Assembly: GCA_024280945.1 (NCBI GenBank) | Contig: JAMXLO010000064.1 | Location: 1-64,000 of the forward strand | Length of the DNA stretch: 64,000 bases | Direction of reading: 5' to 3' | Source of the DNA: Acetobacteraceae bacterium | Lineage (GTDB): Bacteria; Pseudomonadota; Alphaproteobacteria; Acetobacterales; Acetobacteraceae | Shown: piece by piece, positions 8,519 to 18,611 of the stretch | Layout of the letters: each line of letters begins with the position of its first letter | How positions within the stretch are numbered: position 1 is the first letter of the stretch | Translations under genes and position numbers: made by a program | The notes under the pieces: generated by a model | Database searches by the model: none | Told to the model about the DNA's origin: nothing | Seen by the model: the letters and a program-made list of their open reading frames with translations, nothing else

Positions 8519-8980
8519 TCTGGCGCGAGGAAGGCGGTGAGCCGTGCGGCGTCAGCGATGCTTAGATGCCGAGGGCTGCTCCGTCGCCGATCCCAGCGTT
8601 CTTACTTGCCAGCAAGAACTTGCCTCACAGACTCCGCTTGGTTATCACTAAGTTAAACGCTCAGCAGCGAGACGTTGCTCAGTGCCGGTCCTCCGCCAGT
8701 TGACAGACCGTGGGCATTCGCCGCCATCAGCCGAATGAGATCGATCCCGGGCCCAATAGCGGCCCAGCGGTTGAGGCCGACGATCAGATCAGGTTGGTGG
8801 AGGATAGTCCGTCGCTGCGGTTTACCTCGCAGCGATGCTGCCCGAAGCCCATCCGCCCCGTCGGCGCAAGGCCAAGTAGAGGGCTGGTCTGCTGGAGCTG
8901 CCCGAAATGTGTCCGTGGACGTCGAGCGGGTGTTCAATCAGGCGTTCCGGCCGACCCAGTGGCTGAAGACATGAAAAGAG
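8519..8980. other. Non-coding interval between the GxxExxY cassette and rplQ
   Basis: I see no supportable gene. A minus-strand open frame at 8653-8937 has no recognisable domain or Shine-Dalgarno. An imperfect hairpin (GTTCTT / AAGAAC arms, about 8600-8621) is the only structure seen and could lie in the 3' trailer of the rplQ transcript. Confidence 0.4.
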
Positions 8981-9403
8981 TTACGCCGCCTCGGCTTCCT
9001 CTTCCTGGACCTGCTTGGGGCCACTGTCCTGGCCCTTCGCGCTCACGTCACGCTCGACGAATTCGATCACCGCCATGTCCGCGGCGTCGCCGTAGCGCAC
9101 CCCCGCTTTCAACACGCGGCAATAGCCACCGGCGCGCGCGCGGTAGCGTTCGGCCAGCGGCCCGAACAGCTTGGCCACGATCGCATCGTCGCGCAGCTGT
9201 GCATGCGCCAGCCGTTGATTGGCCAGCCCACCCTTCTTGCCCAGGGTGATCAGCTTTTCCACGACAGGACGCAGTTCCTTCGCCTTCGGCAGTGTCGTGG
9301 TGATCTGCTCGTGCTTGATCAGCGCTACCGCCATGTTGCGGAACATCGCCTGGCGATGGCTGGATGTGACGCCGAGCTTTCGGCCCGCTACCCCGTGACG
9401 CAT
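8981..9403 (-). CDS. rplQ: 50S ribosomal protein bL17
   Basis: 140 residues. The start [20 protein letters not shown] matches the conserved bL17 N-terminus (MRH...KLgr...hR.am...n). The C-terminal 20 residues after VIEFVERD are an alanine/glutamate-rich tail ending EEEAEAA, as often seen in alphaproteobacteria. It is the last gene of the alpha-type operon, 14 bp after rpoA. No convincing intrinsic terminator is visible immediately downstream. Confidence 0.97.
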   Translation of the reverse strand: MRHGVAGRKLGVTSSHRQAMFRNMAVALIKHEQITTTLPKAKELRPVVEKLITLGKKGGLANQRLAHAQLRDDAIVAKLFGPLAERYRARAGGYCRVLKAGVRYGDAADMAVIEFVERDVSAKGQDSGPKQVQEEEAEAA

Positions 9404-9417
9404 CGTCGGCTACCCCT

Positions 9418-10449
9418 TCAGAACGGCTCTTCCATTCGCTTGGCCAGATCCTCGATGTTCTCCGGCGGCCAGCCGGGCACCGTCATGCCCAAACCGAGGC
9501 CCATCGAGCCGAGAACCTCTTTGATCTCGTTCAGCGATTTCCGCCCGAAGTTCGGCGTGCGCAGCATTTCCTGTTCGGACTTCTGCACCAGGTCGCCGAT
9601 GTAGACGATATTGTCGTTCTTCAGGCAGTTCGCCGAGCGGACGGACAGCTCCAACTCGTCCACCTTACGCAGCAGGTTGCGGTTGAACGGCAGGTTGTCT
9701 TCCGGCTCCTCGGCACGGATCTGCTGCGGTTCCTCGAAGTTGATGAACAGCTGCAATTGGTCCTGCAGAATGCGCGCCGCCACCGCGACGGAATCCTCGG
9801 GCGTCACCGCACCGTTCGTTTCCACCGTGAGAAGCAACTTGTCGTAGTCGGTGACCTGGCCAACACGTGTCGGCTCCACCTTGTAAGAGACGCGGCGCAC
9901 CGGCGAATAAATGCTGTCCACCGGGATGAGGCCAATCGGGGCATCCTCCGGACGGTTGACCGCGGCGGGCTGGTAGCCCTTGCCAAGGTTCACGGTGAAC
10001 TCCATCCCAAGCTTCACGCCATCGTCCAGCGTACACAGAACAAGGCCCGGATTCATGATCTCGATGTCATGACCCGCCTGGATTTGGCCGGCGCGCACCT
10101 CACCGGGTCCGGTCGCGGTCAGCGTCATTCGCTTCGGACCTTCACCGTGCATGCGCAGCGCGAGCTGCTTGATGTTCAGCACGATGTCGGTGACATCCTC
10201 GCGCACGCCTGGAATGCTGCTGAACTCATGCAGCACACCATCGATCTGCACCGCGGTGACCGCGGCGCCTTGCAGCGACGACAGCAGAATTCGCCGGATC
10301 GCGTTCCCCAGCGTCATGCCGAAGCCGCGCTCCAGCGGCTCGGCAACGATGGTCGCCACCTGCGAGGGATCGGCGCCCGGCTCGACTTCCAGCTTTTCCG
10401 GCCGGATCAGCGACTGCCAGTTGCGCTGGATGACTGCACTCTGTCTCAT
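9418..10449 (-). CDS. rpoA: DNA-directed RNA polymerase subunit alpha
   Basis: 343 residues from the ATG at 10449 ([17 protein letters not shown]); earlier in-frame codons give a non-homologous leader. The N-terminal domain (about 1-235) carries the dimerisation motif [20 protein letters not shown]. The C-terminal domain (about 260-325) has the helix-hairpin-helix [18 protein letters not shown] that contacts UP elements and activators. The length is normal. It assembles with the rpoB and rpoC products encoded 18 kb upstream in the same window. Confidence 0.97.
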   Translation of the reverse strand: MRQSAVIQRNWQSLIRPEKLEVEPGADPSQVATIVAEPLERGFGMTLGNAIRRILLSSLQGAAVTAVQIDGVLHEFSSIPGVREDVTDIVLNIKQLALRMHGEGPKRMTLTATGPGEVRAGQIQAGHDIEIMNPGLVLCTLDDGVKLGMEFTVNLGKGYQPAAVNRPEDAPIGLIPVDSIYSPVRRVSYKVEPTRVGQVTDYDKLLLTVETNGAVTPEDSVAVAARILQDQLQLFINFEEPQQIRAEEPEDNLPFNRNLLRKVDELELSVRSANCLKNDNIVYIGDLVQKSEQEMLRTPNFGRKSLNEIKEVLGSMGLGLGMTVPGWPPENIEDLAKRMEEPF

Positions 10450-10529
10450 GGCATCTAACCTTTCGGACCACGGCCTTGCCAAAGGTCCAGCAACGACCCA
10501 GTGGGATCGGTACGTTTCGCCGCGCTGCC

Positions 10530-10925
10530 CTAGACCCGTCGGCGTTTGCGCGGGCGGCAGCCGTTGTGCGGAACGGGTGTCATGTCGCGAATCGCCGAGA
10601 TGGAAAACCCAACCGCCTGCAATGCCCGCAATGCACTCTCGCGTCCTGAACCTGGTCCGCTGACCTCGATCTCCAGCATTTCCATGCCGTGCTCACGCGC
10701 CTTGCGACCCGCGTCCTCGGCTGCGACCTGCGCTGCATACGGCGTCGATTTGCGGCTGCCCTTGAAGCCCTGACTTCCAGCCGACGACCAGGCGATCGCG
10801 TTGCCCTGTGCGTCGGTGATGGTAATGACCGTGTTGTTGAAGGTCGCCGCGACGTGCGCGACACCCGAGGTGATGTTCTTGCGCTCCCTTCTGCGAGGGC
10901 GCGTGGAAGTGGCGGTTCTCGCCAT
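10530..10925 (-). CDS. rpsK: 30S ribosomal protein uS11
   Basis: 131 residues with the conserved [18 protein letters not shown] and the C-terminal [15 protein letters not shown], the typical end of uS11, which lies at the platform near the Shine-Dalgarno helix. It lies between rpsM (44 bp upstream) and rpoA. Confidence 0.97.
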   Translation of the reverse strand: MARTATSTRPRRRERKNITSGVAHVAATFNNTVITITDAQGNAIAWSSAGSQGFKGSRKSTPYAAQVAAEDAGRKAREHGMEMLEIEVSGPGSGRESALRALQAVGFSISAIRDMTPVPHNGCRPRKRRRV

Positions 10926-10969
10926 GCTGCCTTAGATCCTGCTGTTGATGGGGATGGGGCCGGCGCCGA

Positions 10970-11347
10970 TTACTTGGTGACTTTCTTCTTGCCGGCGATC
11001 GCCACTGCCTTGCCCTTGCGGGTACGGGCATTGGTGTGGGTGCGCTGCCCCCGCACCGGCAGACCGCGCCGATGCCGCAGGCCGCGATAGCAGCCCAGGT
11101 CCATCAGCCGCTTGATATTCATCGCCACCTCGCGGCGGAGGTCACCCTCCACTCGGTAGTCGCGGTCGATCATCTCGCGGATGCGCAGCACTTCTTCGTC
11201 GGACAGCTGGTTGACCCGGCGATCCTCGGGAATCCCCAGTTTGCCGCAAATTTCGGCGGCCTTGGTCGGGCCAATCCCATAAATGTAACGCAGGCCAATG
11301 GTCACCCGCTTGTTGGTCGGGATGTTCACGCCGGCAATACGTGCCAC
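10970..11347 (-). CDS. rpsM: 30S ribosomal protein uS13
   Basis: 125 residues starting [15 protein letters not shown], with the internal [11 protein letters not shown] helix-two-turn-helix and the basic C-terminus [15 protein letters not shown] that contacts the P-site tRNA. It is the first gene after a good promoter (11412-11439), so rpsM-rpsK-rpoA-rplQ can be transcribed separately from the longer operon. Confidence 0.97.
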   Translation of the reverse strand: MARIAGVNIPTNKRVTIGLRYIYGIGPTKAAEICGKLGIPEDRRVNQLSDEEVLRIREMIDRDYRVEGDLRREVAMNIKRLMDLGCYRGLRHRRGLPVRGQRTHTNARTRKGKAVAIAGKKKVTK

Positions 11348-11354
11348 GCCGTTA

Positions 11355-11407
11355 CTCCTCGGGAATGTCTACTGGGGCGCAATTCCACGGGGGAAAGCAC
11401 CGAGGAG
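11355..11407 (-). promoter_or_regulatory. Stem-loop in the rpsM leader
   Basis: Arms CTCCTCGG (11355-11362) and CCGAGGAG (11400-11407) are an 8-bp perfect inverted repeat with a 37-base loop. It lies between the predicted transcription start and the rpsM start codon. rpsD, whose S4 product regulates this operon in E. coli, is not in this cluster, so any regulator is unknown. Confidence 0.4.
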
Positions 11408-11411
11408 CCGG

Positions 11412-11439
11412 AATATAGGCCGGCTCGCCGCTCTGTCAA
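11412..11439 (-). promoter_or_regulatory. Sigma-70-type promoter for rpsM-rpsK-rpoA-rplQ
   Basis: On the minus strand -35 TTGACA (11439-11434), a 16-base spacer and -10 TATATT (11417-11412), 11 of 12 consensus positions. It sits just past the adk stop and about 65 bp before rpsM. Confidence 0.7.
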
Positions 11440-11448
11440 CGAGGGCAG

Positions 11449-12111
11449 TCAAATGGCCGTGGGTTGCCGGGACAGCACCTGCTCGACCTGTCGCGTCACC
11501 TCGTCGATATCTGCCATCCCGTCGACCCGACGCAGCAGTCCTTGCGCCTCGTAGTGCGGCAGTATTGGCGCAGTCTGGTGATGATACGCCTCCAGTCGCG
11601 CCGTCACGGTTTCCCTATTGTCGTCAGCCCGACGGGTGAACTCGTGCGAGCCGCACACGTCGCAGACACCGGCGACGGCAGTGGGTTTGAACGTGTCGTG
11701 GTAGCCGGTGCCGCATTTCGCGCAGGTGAAGCGTCCAGCGATTCGTTCCACCAGAGCCGCGTCATCCACGGCGAGCTCGACCACCGCGTCGAGCTTCATC
11801 CGCTTCTCGGCGAGCAATCGGTCCAGTGCCTCGGCCTGGGGCACCGTGCGCGGAAACCCGTCGAGGATGAAGCCCTTCCCCGCATCCGGCTGTTCCACTC
11901 GCTGCCCCAGCATGCGGATGATGATGTCGTCGGAAACGAGTTGACCGGCCTCCATCACCGCTTTCGCCTCGCGCCCGATCGGTGAGCCGGCGGCGACCTC
12001 GGCGCGCAGCATATCCCCGGTGGAGATCTGCGCTATTCCGTAGTGGTCCTGCAGCCGCTTGGCCTGAGTTCCCTTCCCGGCGCCCGGCGGCCCCAGCAGG
12101 ACAAGTCTCAT
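11449..12111 (-). CDS. adk: Adenylate kinase
   Basis: 220 residues. Catalyses ATP + AMP to 2 ADP. The P-loop GPPGAGKGT is at 7-15, and DGFPRT is in the AMP-binding part. The LID region carries four cysteines (CAKC and CDVC, roughly 128-155), predicted to hold a structural zinc as in many non-enteric adenylate kinases. It is located between secY and rpsM, the usual place in alphaproteobacteria. Confidence 0.97.
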   Translation of the reverse strand: MRLVLLGPPGAGKGTQAKRLQDHYGIAQISTGDMLRAEVAAGSPIGREAKAVMEAGQLVSDDIIIRMLGQRVEQPDAGKGFILDGFPRTVPQAEALDRLLAEKRMKLDAVVELAVDDAALVERIAGRFTCAKCGTGYHDTFKPTAVAGVCDVCGSHEFTRRADDNRETVTARLEAYHHQTAPILPHYEAQGLLRRVDGMADIDEVTRQVEQVLSRQPTAI

Positions 12112-12169
12112 GTGTAATTCCGGGCGCCAGCCCCGCCTTCAACCGCCACGGCAAGACCCGATCCGGCCA

Positions 12170-13504
12170 TCATCTGTGACGCACCCGGGCCTTGCGGATC
12201 AGGCCCTCATATTGGTGCGCGAGCAGATGCGACTGAATCTGCGTGACCGTGTCCATGGTGACGGACACCACGATCAGGATAGAGGTGCCGCCGAAATAGA
12301 ATGGCAGGCCGTAGTCGCTGATCAGCACCTCGGGCAGCAGGCAGACCGCGACCAGGTAGAGTCCGCCAACCGTGGTCAGTCGCGTGAGCACATGGTCGAA
12401 ATAGTCGGCCGTCGCCGTACCCGGACGGATACCGGGAATAAAGCCGCCATATTTCTTCAGGTTGTCCGCCGTCTCCTGCGGATTGAACACCACCGCGGTG
12501 TAGAAGTACGAGAAGAAAATTATCATCGCGGCATACATAGCCATATACAGCGGCGAGCCGTGCGACAACTCGGTCGATATCCACTGCAGCCACCCCGGTC
12601 CACCGGCGGAGAACCCGGCGATCGTCGCCGGTATCAGCAGGATGGAGCTGGCGAAGATTGGCGGAATGACGCCCGACGTATTGATCTTCAGCGGCATATG
12701 CGTCGAATCACCGCCGAACATCCGATTGCCGACCTGACGCTTGGGGTACTGCACCGGTATCCGCCGCTGCGCACGCTCGATGAACACGATGAACGCGATC
12801 ACGAACACCGCCAGAACCATGAACCCGATGATAAAGAACGGTGACAGCGCACCGGTGCGCCCGAGATCCAGCAGCGAGGCCAGCGCGGTGGGAAGGTTGG
12901 CGACGATGCCCGCCATGATGATCAGCGATGTGCCGTTGCCCACTCCGCGAGCGGTGATCTGCTCGCCGAGCCACATCAGGAACATGGTGCCGCCGACCAG
13001 CGTGATCACGCATGAGAAGCGGAAGAACCAGCCTGGGTTGATCACCGCGGGACCAAAGCTGGCATGCATGCTCTCGAGCCCTACGGCGATGCCATAGGAC
13101 TGGAACATGGCGATGAACACAGTGAGGTAACGAGTGTACTGGTTTAGCTTCTTGCGGCCGGCCTCTCCCTCCTTCTTCAGCGCCTCGAGGCTTGGGACCG
13201 CGGCGGTCATCAGCTGAATGATGATGCTGGCGCTGATGTAGGGCATGATGTTCAGCGCGAATACCGTCATGCGTCGCAGCGCACCGCCGGTGAACATGTC
13301 GAACATGCCGAGGATGCCGCTGCCATGCTGCTGCAGCATCTCGTTCATCACCGCGGCGTCGACGCCGGGTAGTGGAATGTAGGTTCCGATGCGGTAAACG
13401 ACCAGCGCGCCGAGGGTGAACCAGATACGCTTTTTGAGTTCGGTCGCCTTGGAGAAGACCCCAAGGCTCAGGTTTGCCGCAAGTTGTTCGGCAGCGGAGG
13501 CCAT
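12170..13504 (-). CDS. secY: Preprotein translocase subunit SecY
   Basis: 444 residues with about ten transmembrane helices. Forms the channel of the Sec translocon in the inner membrane with SecE and SecG. Visible family signatures include GIGNGTS-like GVGNGTSLIIMAGIVANLP and the cytoplasmic loop PVQYPKRQVGNRMFGG that engages ribosome or SecA. The start is at MASAAEQLAANL. A 112-bp gap separates it from rplO and contains a truncated CTAG-type repeat. Confidence 0.97.
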   Translation of the reverse strand: MASAAEQLAANLSLGVFSKATELKKRIWFTLGALVVYRIGTYIPLPGVDAAVMNEMLQQHGSGILGMFDMFTGGALRRMTVFALNIMPYISASIIIQLMTAAVPSLEALKKEGEAGRKKLNQYTRYLTVFIAMFQSYGIAVGLESMHASFGPAVINPGWFFRFSCVITLVGGTMFLMWLGEQITARGVGNGTSLIIMAGIVANLPTALASLLDLGRTGALSPFFIIGFMVLAVFVIAFIVFIERAQRRIPVQYPKRQVGNRMFGGDSTHMPLKINTSGVIPPIFASSILLIPATIAGFSAGGPGWLQWISTELSHGSPLYMAMYAAMIIFFSYFYTAVVFNPQETADNLKKYGGFIPGIRPGTATADYFDHVLTRLTTVGGLYLVAVCLLPEVLISDYGLPFYFGGTSILIVVSVTMDTVTQIQSHLLAHQYEGLIRKARVRHR

Positions 13505-13575
13505 CGGTCGTCCCTCGTTACTCGAGTCCTATTGTCGGGCTGGGGCAGAGCCAGCGCAAGGCCGACGCTCGTATC

Positions 13576-13620
13576 GGCGGCTGATCCACAAAGCGGCGGA
13601 CTTCGGAACCGCCACACTAG
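13576..13620 (-). repeat. Truncated CTAG-bounded palindromic element at the rplO stop
   Basis: On the minus strand the sequence starts CTAGTGTGGCGGTTCCG and includes CTTTGTGGATCAGCCGC, matching the left half of the full element at 41364-41439. The TAG is the rplO stop codon (13619-13617). No second arm is present, so this is a half-element or a decayed copy. Confidence 0.7.
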
Positions 13621-14102
13621 GCTTCGGCTGCAGGCTCTGCCCTTGCAACCGTGGTCGTCACCGAGCCGCCCGCCTTCTGCACCGCCTCGATTGCCGCCGC
13701 CGACGCACCGGAGACCGTGATGGTGATCGCCCGGGAAATCTCACCCTTTGCCAGCAGCCGTACGCCGGCTGATTTGCCGCGGACCAAGCCGGCCGATTGC
13801 AGTACGGCCTCGTCGATCGGCTGGCCGATATCCAGCTTGCCGGCCGCGATCGCCGCTTCCAGCGCGCCGAGGTTCACCGGCGCGTACTCCTTACGGAACG
13901 GGTTCCAGAAACCACGCTTCGGCAACCGGCGATATAGCGGCATCTGGCCGCCCTCGAAGGAGTTCAGCGACACGCCGGCGCGCGCCTTCTGACCCTTGAC
14001 GCCCTTGCCCGATGTCTTGCCCTTGCCCGAACCAATGCCGCGCCCGAGCCGCTTCGACTTCAGACGCGCGCCGGCATTGTCGCGCAGTTCATTCAGTTTC
14101 AT
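13617..14102 (-). CDS. rplO: 50S ribosomal protein uL15
   Basis: 161 residues. The start [22 protein letters not shown] and the Gly/Lys-rich segment [22 protein letters not shown] are the usual uL15 N-terminus. Its ATG overlaps the rpmD stop by four bases (ATGA). Its own TAG stop lies inside a CTAG repeat boundary. Confidence 0.97.
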   Translation of the reverse strand: MKLNELRDNAGARLKSKRLGRGIGSGKGKTSGKGVKGQKARAGVSLNSFEGGQMPLYRRLPKRGFWNPFRKEYAPVNLGALEAAIAAGKLDIGQPIDEAVLQSAGLVRGKSAGVRLLAKGEISRAITITVSGASAAAIEAVQKAGGSVTTTVARAEPAAEA

Positions 14103-14284
14103 GTCTGCCGTTCCTCCACCTTCACCAGGTGGGCCACCTTGCGGATCATGCCCCGCACTGCCGGAGTGTCCTCCAGCTCGCGCGTCCGCCGCATCTTGTT
14201 CAGTCCGAGACCGATCAGCGTTTCCCGTTGGCCCGGCTTGCGTCCGGCCGGCGATCCGATCTGGGTCACCCGCACTTTAGGCAC
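14099..14284 (-). CDS. rpmD: 50S ribosomal protein uL30
   Basis: 61 residues from a GTG at 14284 ([16 protein letters not shown]). This start overlaps the rpsE stop by eight bases; upstream in-frame residues are an rpsE shadow. The core [23 protein letters not shown] is typical of uL30. Confidence 0.93.
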   Translation of the reverse strand: MPKVRVTQIGSPAGRKPGQRETLIGLGLNKMRRTRELEDTPAVRGMIRKVAHLVKVEERQT

Positions 14285-14897
14285 TTGGCGCCTCCTGCGC
14301 CTGGCCCGGACCCCGATCCGGGGAGGCCGAGGGCCGCGGCGGCGTGGTGTCGCGGCGGGCGAACAACTCGGACACTTTCTTGCCGCGCCGGTTCGCCACC
14401 GACCGCGGCGACGCACAGCGCTCCAGCGCCGCGAACGTCGCCTTCACCATGTTATGTGGATTGCGACTGCCCAGGGACTTGGCCACCACATCGCCGATGC
14501 CGAGTGTCTCGAAGACCGCGCGCAGCGGGCCGCCCGCGATGATGCCGGTGCCAGCCGGTGCCGTGCGCAACACGACCTTGCCGGCGCCGTAACGCCCTTC
14601 GATGTCGTGGTGCAACGTACGGCCTTCCTTCATCGGAACACGAATCAAGCCACGCTTGGCCCGCTCGGTTGCCTTGCGGATCGCCTCTGGGACCTCGCGC
14701 GCTTTCCCCGCTCCGTAGCCGACGCGGCCCTTCTGGTCGCCCACCACCACGAGGGCGGCGAACGCGAAGCGGCGGCCACCCTTCACGACTTTCGCCACGC
14801 GATTGATCGTCACCAGCTTGTCAGTGAGGCCGTCATCGGCGTCACGATCGCTGTCGCGGTCCCGGCGCCGTCCGCCTTCTCTTGGTTCACGTGCCAT
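14277..14897 (-). CDS. rpsE: 30S ribosomal protein uS5
   Basis: 206 residues. A charged N-terminal extension ([15 protein letters not shown]) precedes the double-stranded-RNA-binding domain ([18 protein letters not shown]) and the [15 protein letters not shown] segment. The C-terminus after SELFARRD is a Pro/Ala-rich tail. It is located between rplR and rpmD. Confidence 0.97.
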   Translation of the reverse strand: MAREPREGGRRRDRDSDRDADDGLTDKLVTINRVAKVVKGGRRFAFAALVVVGDQKGRVGYGAGKAREVPEAIRKATERAKRGLIRVPMKEGRTLHHDIEGRYGAGKVVLRTAPAGTGIIAGGPLRAVFETLGIGDVVAKSLGSRNPHNMVKATFAALERCASPRSVANRRGKKVSELFARRDTTPPRPSASPDRGPGQAQEAPSA

Positions 14898-14908
14898 ATG
14901 TCAGTCCT

Positions 14909-15271
14909 TCAGAACGCCAGCCCGCCTTCGCGGGCGGCATCGGCCAGCGCCTTGACGCGGCCGTGGTACAGATAGGCGCCGCGGTCGAACACGACTTCCT
15001 TGATCCCAGCCGCCGCCGCGCGTTCGGCGACCAGCTTGCCAACCGCGGCAGCCGCCGCCTTATCGGCGCCGGTGCGCAGGCTGCCGCGCAGCGTCTTGTC
15101 CAGCGACGACGCTGCCGCCACGGTGCGGCCAGCACTGTCATCGATCACCTGGGCGTAGATGTGCTTGCCGGAACGGAACACCGACAGCCGTGGTCGCCCG
15201 CCCGACTTCTGGCGCAACTGAAACCGCAGCCGCCCACGCCGGCGCGCCCGCAGGTCCTGCAGCGTACTCAC
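14909..15271 (-). CDS. rplR: 50S ribosomal protein uL18
   Basis: 120 residues from a GTG at 15271 ([14 protein letters not shown]) that overlaps the rplF TGA (GTGA). Conserved features include [20 protein letters not shown] and the C-terminal [24 protein letters not shown]. Binds 5S rRNA with uL5. Confidence 0.95.
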   Translation of the reverse strand: MSTLQDLRARRRGRLRFQLRQKSGGRPRLSVFRSGKHIYAQVIDDSAGRTVAAASSLDKTLRGSLRTGADKAAAAAVGKLVAERAAAAGIKEVVFDRGAYLYHGRVKALADAAREGGLAF

Positions 15272-15801
15272 TTCTTCTTCCCTTCCTTCCGCCGGATCTG
15301 CTCGTCCGAATAGCGGATGCCCTTGCCCTTGTACGGTTCTGGTCCGCGGAACCCGCGAATTTCCGCCGCCACCTGGCCGACCAGCCGCTTGTCCACGCCT
15401 TCCACCTTGATCGCCGTCGGGCGCTCGCAGGTGATCTTGATGCCGTCCGGAATCGGATAGACGATCGGGTGCGAGTACCCAAGTGCAAGTTCCAGATTTT
15501 TGCCCTGCACCGCGGCGCGATAGCCGGTGCCGGTGATCTCCATCGACTTCGTGTAGCCGGCGGACACGCCTTTCACCATGTTGGCGACCAGAGCGCGCGT
15601 GGTGCCCCACATCATCCGCGCCCGCGTCTCCTGAGTGCGCGGCTTTACCGCGACATGGTTGCCCTCGACCGTGGCATCGACGAACTCGGTCAACTCAAGT
15701 TTCAACTCACCCAGCCGTCCTTTTGCCGTGAGCAGCCGGCCGGCAATCGCCACCTGCACGCCTCGCGGAATTTCCACCGGATACTTGCCGACGCGCGACA
15801 T
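15268..15801 (-). CDS. rplF: 50S ribosomal protein uL6
   Basis: 177 residues from the ATG at 15801 ([17 protein letters not shown]); a longer frame is non-homologous. The C-terminal signature [24 protein letters not shown] is standard for uL6. Confidence 0.97.
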   Translation of the reverse strand: MSRVGKYPVEIPRGVQVAIAGRLLTAKGRLGELKLELTEFVDATVEGNHVAVKPRTQETRARMMWGTTRALVANMVKGVSAGYTKSMEITGTGYRAAVQGKNLELALGYSHPIVYPIPDGIKITCERPTAIKVEGVDKRLVGQVAAEIRGFRGPEPYKGKGIRYSDEQIRRKEGKKK

Positions 15802-15826
15802 AGCGGCCCCTCCTTCAATACACGCG

Positions 15827-16225
15827 TCAGAATACGCGGCAGAGCACTTCGCCACCGACATTGGCAGCGCGCGCCTCTGCGTCGCTCATCACGCCGCGTG
15901 GCGTGGACAGAATCGAGATCCCGAGACCGGCGTACACCCGCGGCATCTCCTTGATCTTCGAGTAGACCCGTCTGCCCGGCTTGGAGACCCGGGTGATCTC
16001 TTTGATCACCGGCTCGCCCTCATTGTATTTCAACTCGATCCGCAGCTGTGCCACGCCGGGTCGCAATTCGTGCGCTTCAAAGCCGCGGATGAAGCCCTCG
16101 CGCTTGAGCACATCAAGCACATTGGCGCGCAGCTTCGACGCCGGCGCCAGACACGTGGAATGGCGCGCGCGCTGCGCATTGCGGATGCGCGTCAGCATGT
16201 CGCCCAGGGGATCGGAAACTGCCAT
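15827..16225 (-). CDS. rpsH: 30S ribosomal protein uS8
   Basis: 132 residues starting [18 protein letters not shown], with the C-terminal [20 protein letters not shown] motif. uS8 is a primary 16S rRNA binder and in E. coli the spc-operon repressor; no leader structure could be checked here. Confidence 0.97.
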   Translation of the reverse strand: MAVSDPLGDMLTRIRNAQRARHSTCLAPASKLRANVLDVLKREGFIRGFEAHELRPGVAQLRIELKYNEGEPVIKEITRVSKPGRRVYSKIKEMPRVYAGLGISILSTPRGVMSDAEARAANVGGEVLCRVF

Positions 16226-16239
16226 CTGCTCGTTTCCTT

Positions 16240-16545
16240 CTACCAGCTCGCCTTGACCATGCCGGGGATCTGACCCTGATTGCCCAGTTCACGCAGCATG
16301 ATGCGGCTAAGTTCGAACTTGCGGTAATTGCCGCGCGGCCGCCCCGTCAGCTTGCAGCGCAGGCGCACGCGCACCTGCGCGCCGTTGCGCGGCAACTGCG
16401 CGAGCTTCAACGTGGCATTGAAGCGATCCTCCACCGGCAAGGTTCGATCCATCACGATCGCCTTCAGCGCGGCGCGCTTGGATTTGTCGCGCTTCGACTT
16501 GTAGGCGCGCATGGCGTTGCGGTTGACCTGTGAAAGCTTGGCCAT
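16240..16545 (-). CDS. rpsN: 30S ribosomal protein uS14
   Basis: 101 residues, the long zinc-independent form: no CxxC pairs. The family motif [20 protein letters not shown] is followed by the usual end PGMVKASW. Confidence 0.97.
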   Translation of the reverse strand: MAKLSQVNRNAMRAYKSKRDKSKRAALKAIVMDRTLPVEDRFNATLKLAQLPRNGAQVRVRLRCKLTGRPRGNYRKFELSRIMLRELGNQGQIPGMVKASW

Positions 16546-16610
16546 CTGTCTTCCTTCAAGCGTGATGACCGGAGGCGGAATCGCCGGAGGTCTGAATCAC
16601 GCGAAAACCT

Positions 16611-17315
16611 CTAGTTCGCGAACGGTAGATCGAAGGCTCTGAGCAGCGCCTTCGCTTCCGCGTCCGTCCGGGCGGTGGTGACGAATTGGATGTCCATCCC
16701 ACGCACCGCATCGACCCGGTCGTAGTTGATCTCCGGGAATACAATTTGCTCGCGCACACCCATGGCGAAGTTGCCGCGACCGTCAAAACCCTTGCCCTGG
16801 ATGCCGCGAAAGTCGCGCACGCGGGGCATGGCGATGGTGATCAGCCGGTCCAGGAACTCGTACATCCGTGCCTTGCGCAGCGTCACCTTGCAGCCGATGG
16901 GCAGACCCTTGCGGATCTTGAATCCGGCGATCGCCTTCTTCGCCAGCGTCTTCACCGGCTTCTGCCCGGCGATCGCCGTCAGCTCCTCGACCGCCGAGTC
17001 AAGCTTCTTCTGATCGCCCGTCGCCTCGCCCACGCCCATGTTGATGACGATCTTCTCGAGCTTCGGCACCTGCATCGGGTTGGTGTAGCCGAATTCCTGC
17101 TGCAGCTTGGCGCGCACCTCTTCGAGATAGCGCTTCTGCAGCCGGGGCATCTCCTGCGGAGACGCCTTTATCGCCTCGCCACCAGCCGCGGCCTCCGCCG
17201 CACGCATGCGTTCGGCGCGCGCATCGGCTCGGCTCGGTGGCGCGCCAGCACCACGATTCCCGCCACCCTTCGCTGCGGCGGCCTTCTTCTTCGGCTGATT
17301 CCTCGATCCGCTCAT
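16611..17315 (-). CDS. rplE: 50S ribosomal protein uL5 with N-terminal extension
   Basis: 234 residues from the ATG at 17315 ([19 protein letters not shown]). The conserved uL5 core begins at [16 protein letters not shown] (ATG at 17150) and runs through [13 protein letters not shown] and [11 protein letters not shown] to the end, the usual length of about 179. The first 55 residues are an Ala/Gly/Lys/Arg-rich extension not normally present. The 17150 ATG has AGGAG directly abutting it, too close for a normal ribosome site, which favours the long form, though both are possible. Confidence 0.9.
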   Translation of the reverse strand: MSGSRNQPKKKAAAAKGGGNRGAGAPPSRADARAERMRAAEAAAGGEAIKASPQEMPRLQKRYLEEVRAKLQQEFGYTNPMQVPKLEKIVINMGVGEATGDQKKLDSAVEELTAIAGQKPVKTLAKKAIAGFKIRKGLPIGCKVTLRKARMYEFLDRLITIAMPRVRDFRGIQGKGFDGRGNFAMGVREQIVFPEINYDRVDAVRGMDIQFVTTARTDAEAKALLRAFDLPFAN

Positions 17316-17355
17316 CGCATCACCCGCAATTCCGGGCGTCACCCCGGTCCTCATT

Positions 17356-17382
17356 CGTCATGGCCGGGCTCGACCCGGCCAT
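17356..17382. repeat. REP-like palindrome between rplX and rplE
   Basis: ATGGCCGGG (17360-17368), loop CTCGA, CCCGGCCAT (17374-17382): a perfect 9-bp stem preceded by CGTC. The 12-base CGTCATGGCCGG recurs at both ends of 19044-19183. Its last base is the first base of the rplX stop triplet. Confidence 0.75.
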
Positions 17383-17702
17383 CAGCTCTCGATCACCTCG
17401 CCCGTCGCCTTGGCGACGCGCACCTTGCGTCCGTCGTCCAACACGCGAAACCCGACTTTGGTCGGCTTCTCGCTGCGCGGATCGATCAGCATCAGATTGG
17501 ACAGGTGGATCGCGGCTTCCTGCTCGCGGATACCACCAGGCTCGCCCATGCCGCGCGGCCTGATATGCCGCGTCACCATCGCGACCCCCTGCACCACCGC
17601 GCGTTCAACCTTCGGCATCACACGCAGCACCTGGCCGCGCCGTCCCTTGTTGACGCCCGAGATCACCACCACCGTGTCGCCTTTGCGAATGCGTGCCGCC
17701 AT
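17382..17702 (-). CDS. rplX: 50S ribosomal protein uL24
   Basis: 106 residues from the ATG at 17702 ([16 protein letters not shown]). The KOW motif ([16 protein letters not shown]) is near the N-terminus. It is one of the first proteins to bind 23S rRNA during assembly. It follows rplN by 25 bp. Confidence 0.97.
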   Translation of the reverse strand: MAARIRKGDTVVVISGVNKGRRGQVLRVMPKVERAVVQGVAMVTRHIRPRGMGEPGGIREQEAAIHLSNLMLIDPRSEKPTKVGFRVLDDGRKVRVAKATGEVIES

Positions 17703-17727
17703 TATCGCGTCTCCGACACGTGGAACA

Positions 17728-18096
17728 TCACAGCACCTCAGGTGCGAGCGACATGATCTTGGTGAAGCGGCGAGCCCGCAGTTCGCGCACCACCGGGCCA
17801 AAGATCCGCGTGCCGATCGGCTCGAGCTGCTTGTTGATCAGCACCGCAGCGTTGCGGTCGAAGCGAATCGCGCTGCCGTCGCCGCGCCGCACCGGAAAAG
17901 CGGTGCGCACGATGACCGCCTGGTGCACGTCACCCTTCTTCACCTTGCCGCGCGGAATTGCCTCTTTGATCGACACCACGATGATGTCGCCCACCGATGC
18001 GGTCTTCCGCTTCGAGCCGCCGAGCACCTTGATGCACTGAATGCGGCGCGCGCCGGAGTTGTCGGCCACTTCCAGATTGGTCTCGACCGAGATCAT
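17728..18096 (-). CDS. rplN: 50S ribosomal protein uL14
   Basis: 122 residues from the ATG at 18096 ([18 protein letters not shown]), which overlaps the rpsQ stop by four bases. The conserved core [22 protein letters not shown] is present. Confidence 0.97.
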   Translation of the reverse strand: MISVETNLEVADNSGARRIQCIKVLGGSKRKTASVGDIIVVSIKEAIPRGKVKKGDVHQAVIVRTAFPVRRGDGSAIRFDRNAAVLINKQLEPIGTRIFGPVVRELRARRFTKIMSLAPEVL

Positions 18097-18359
18097 GCCG
18101 CCGCTCCTTCCCTGGCCAGAACCTCGCCATTGCGCTCGACGACCAACCAGGTCTTGCGCTTGCTGATCGGCGGGCACTCCTCGATGCGCACCATGTCGCC
18201 CACCTTGCAAAGATTGGCCGCATCATGTGCCGCGTATTTCTTCGAGCGACGAATGAACTTCTTGTACAGCGGATGCATGACACGACGATCCACCAGGACC
18301 GTCACAGTCTTGTCCATCTTGTCACTCGTCACCCGCCCGGTGAGTAAGCGTTTCGGCAT
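18093..18359 (-). CDS. rpsQ: 30S ribosomal protein uS17
   Basis: 88 residues. [21 protein letters not shown] and the [18 protein letters not shown] motif identify uS17. It lies between rpmC and rplN. Confidence 0.97.
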   Translation of the reverse strand: MPKRLLTGRVTSDKMDKTVTVLVDRRVMHPLYKKFIRRSKKYAAHDAANLCKVGDMVRIEECPPISKRKTWLVVERNGEVLAREGAAA

Positions 18360-18374
18360 CTAGCGCCGGTCTCC

Positions 18375-18611
18375 TTATGACTTCGCCCCAGAATGAGAAG
18401 CACCGCGTTGCTTCTCCGCCCAATTCTTTTCATGAAGTATGGTCTTCACCCGCGCAATCTGTCGCCGCACCTGACGAATGCGCGCGACACCTTCTTGCTG
18501 GCCGGTGGCCCGTTGAAAGCGCAGGTTGAACTGTTCCTTGCGCAGATCGAGCAGCATCGTGCTCAACTCGTCCGCAGTCTTCGCCCGCACGTCGGTTGCG
18601 GCATTTGCCAT
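18375..18611 (-). CDS. rpmC: 50S ribosomal protein uL29
   Basis: 78 residues from the ATG at 18611, which shares one base with the rplP TGA (TGATG). The core [19 protein letters not shown] with [12 protein letters not shown] is typical of uL29. It is slightly extended at both ends. Confidence 0.95.
   Translation of the reverse strand: MANAATDVRAKTADELSTMLLDLRKEQFNLRFQRATGQQEGVARIRQVRRQIARVKTILHEKNWAEKQRGASHSGAKS

Noticed and set aside
8653-8937. Minus-strand 94-codon frame between the repeats and rplQ
   Set aside because: No recognisable domain, ribosome site or protein-like conservation pattern; the plus frames there are equally open.
14909-15610. Longer rplR frame reaching into rplF
   Set aside because: The extension is an out-of-frame reading of rplF; the GTG at 15271 gives the normal uL18 length.
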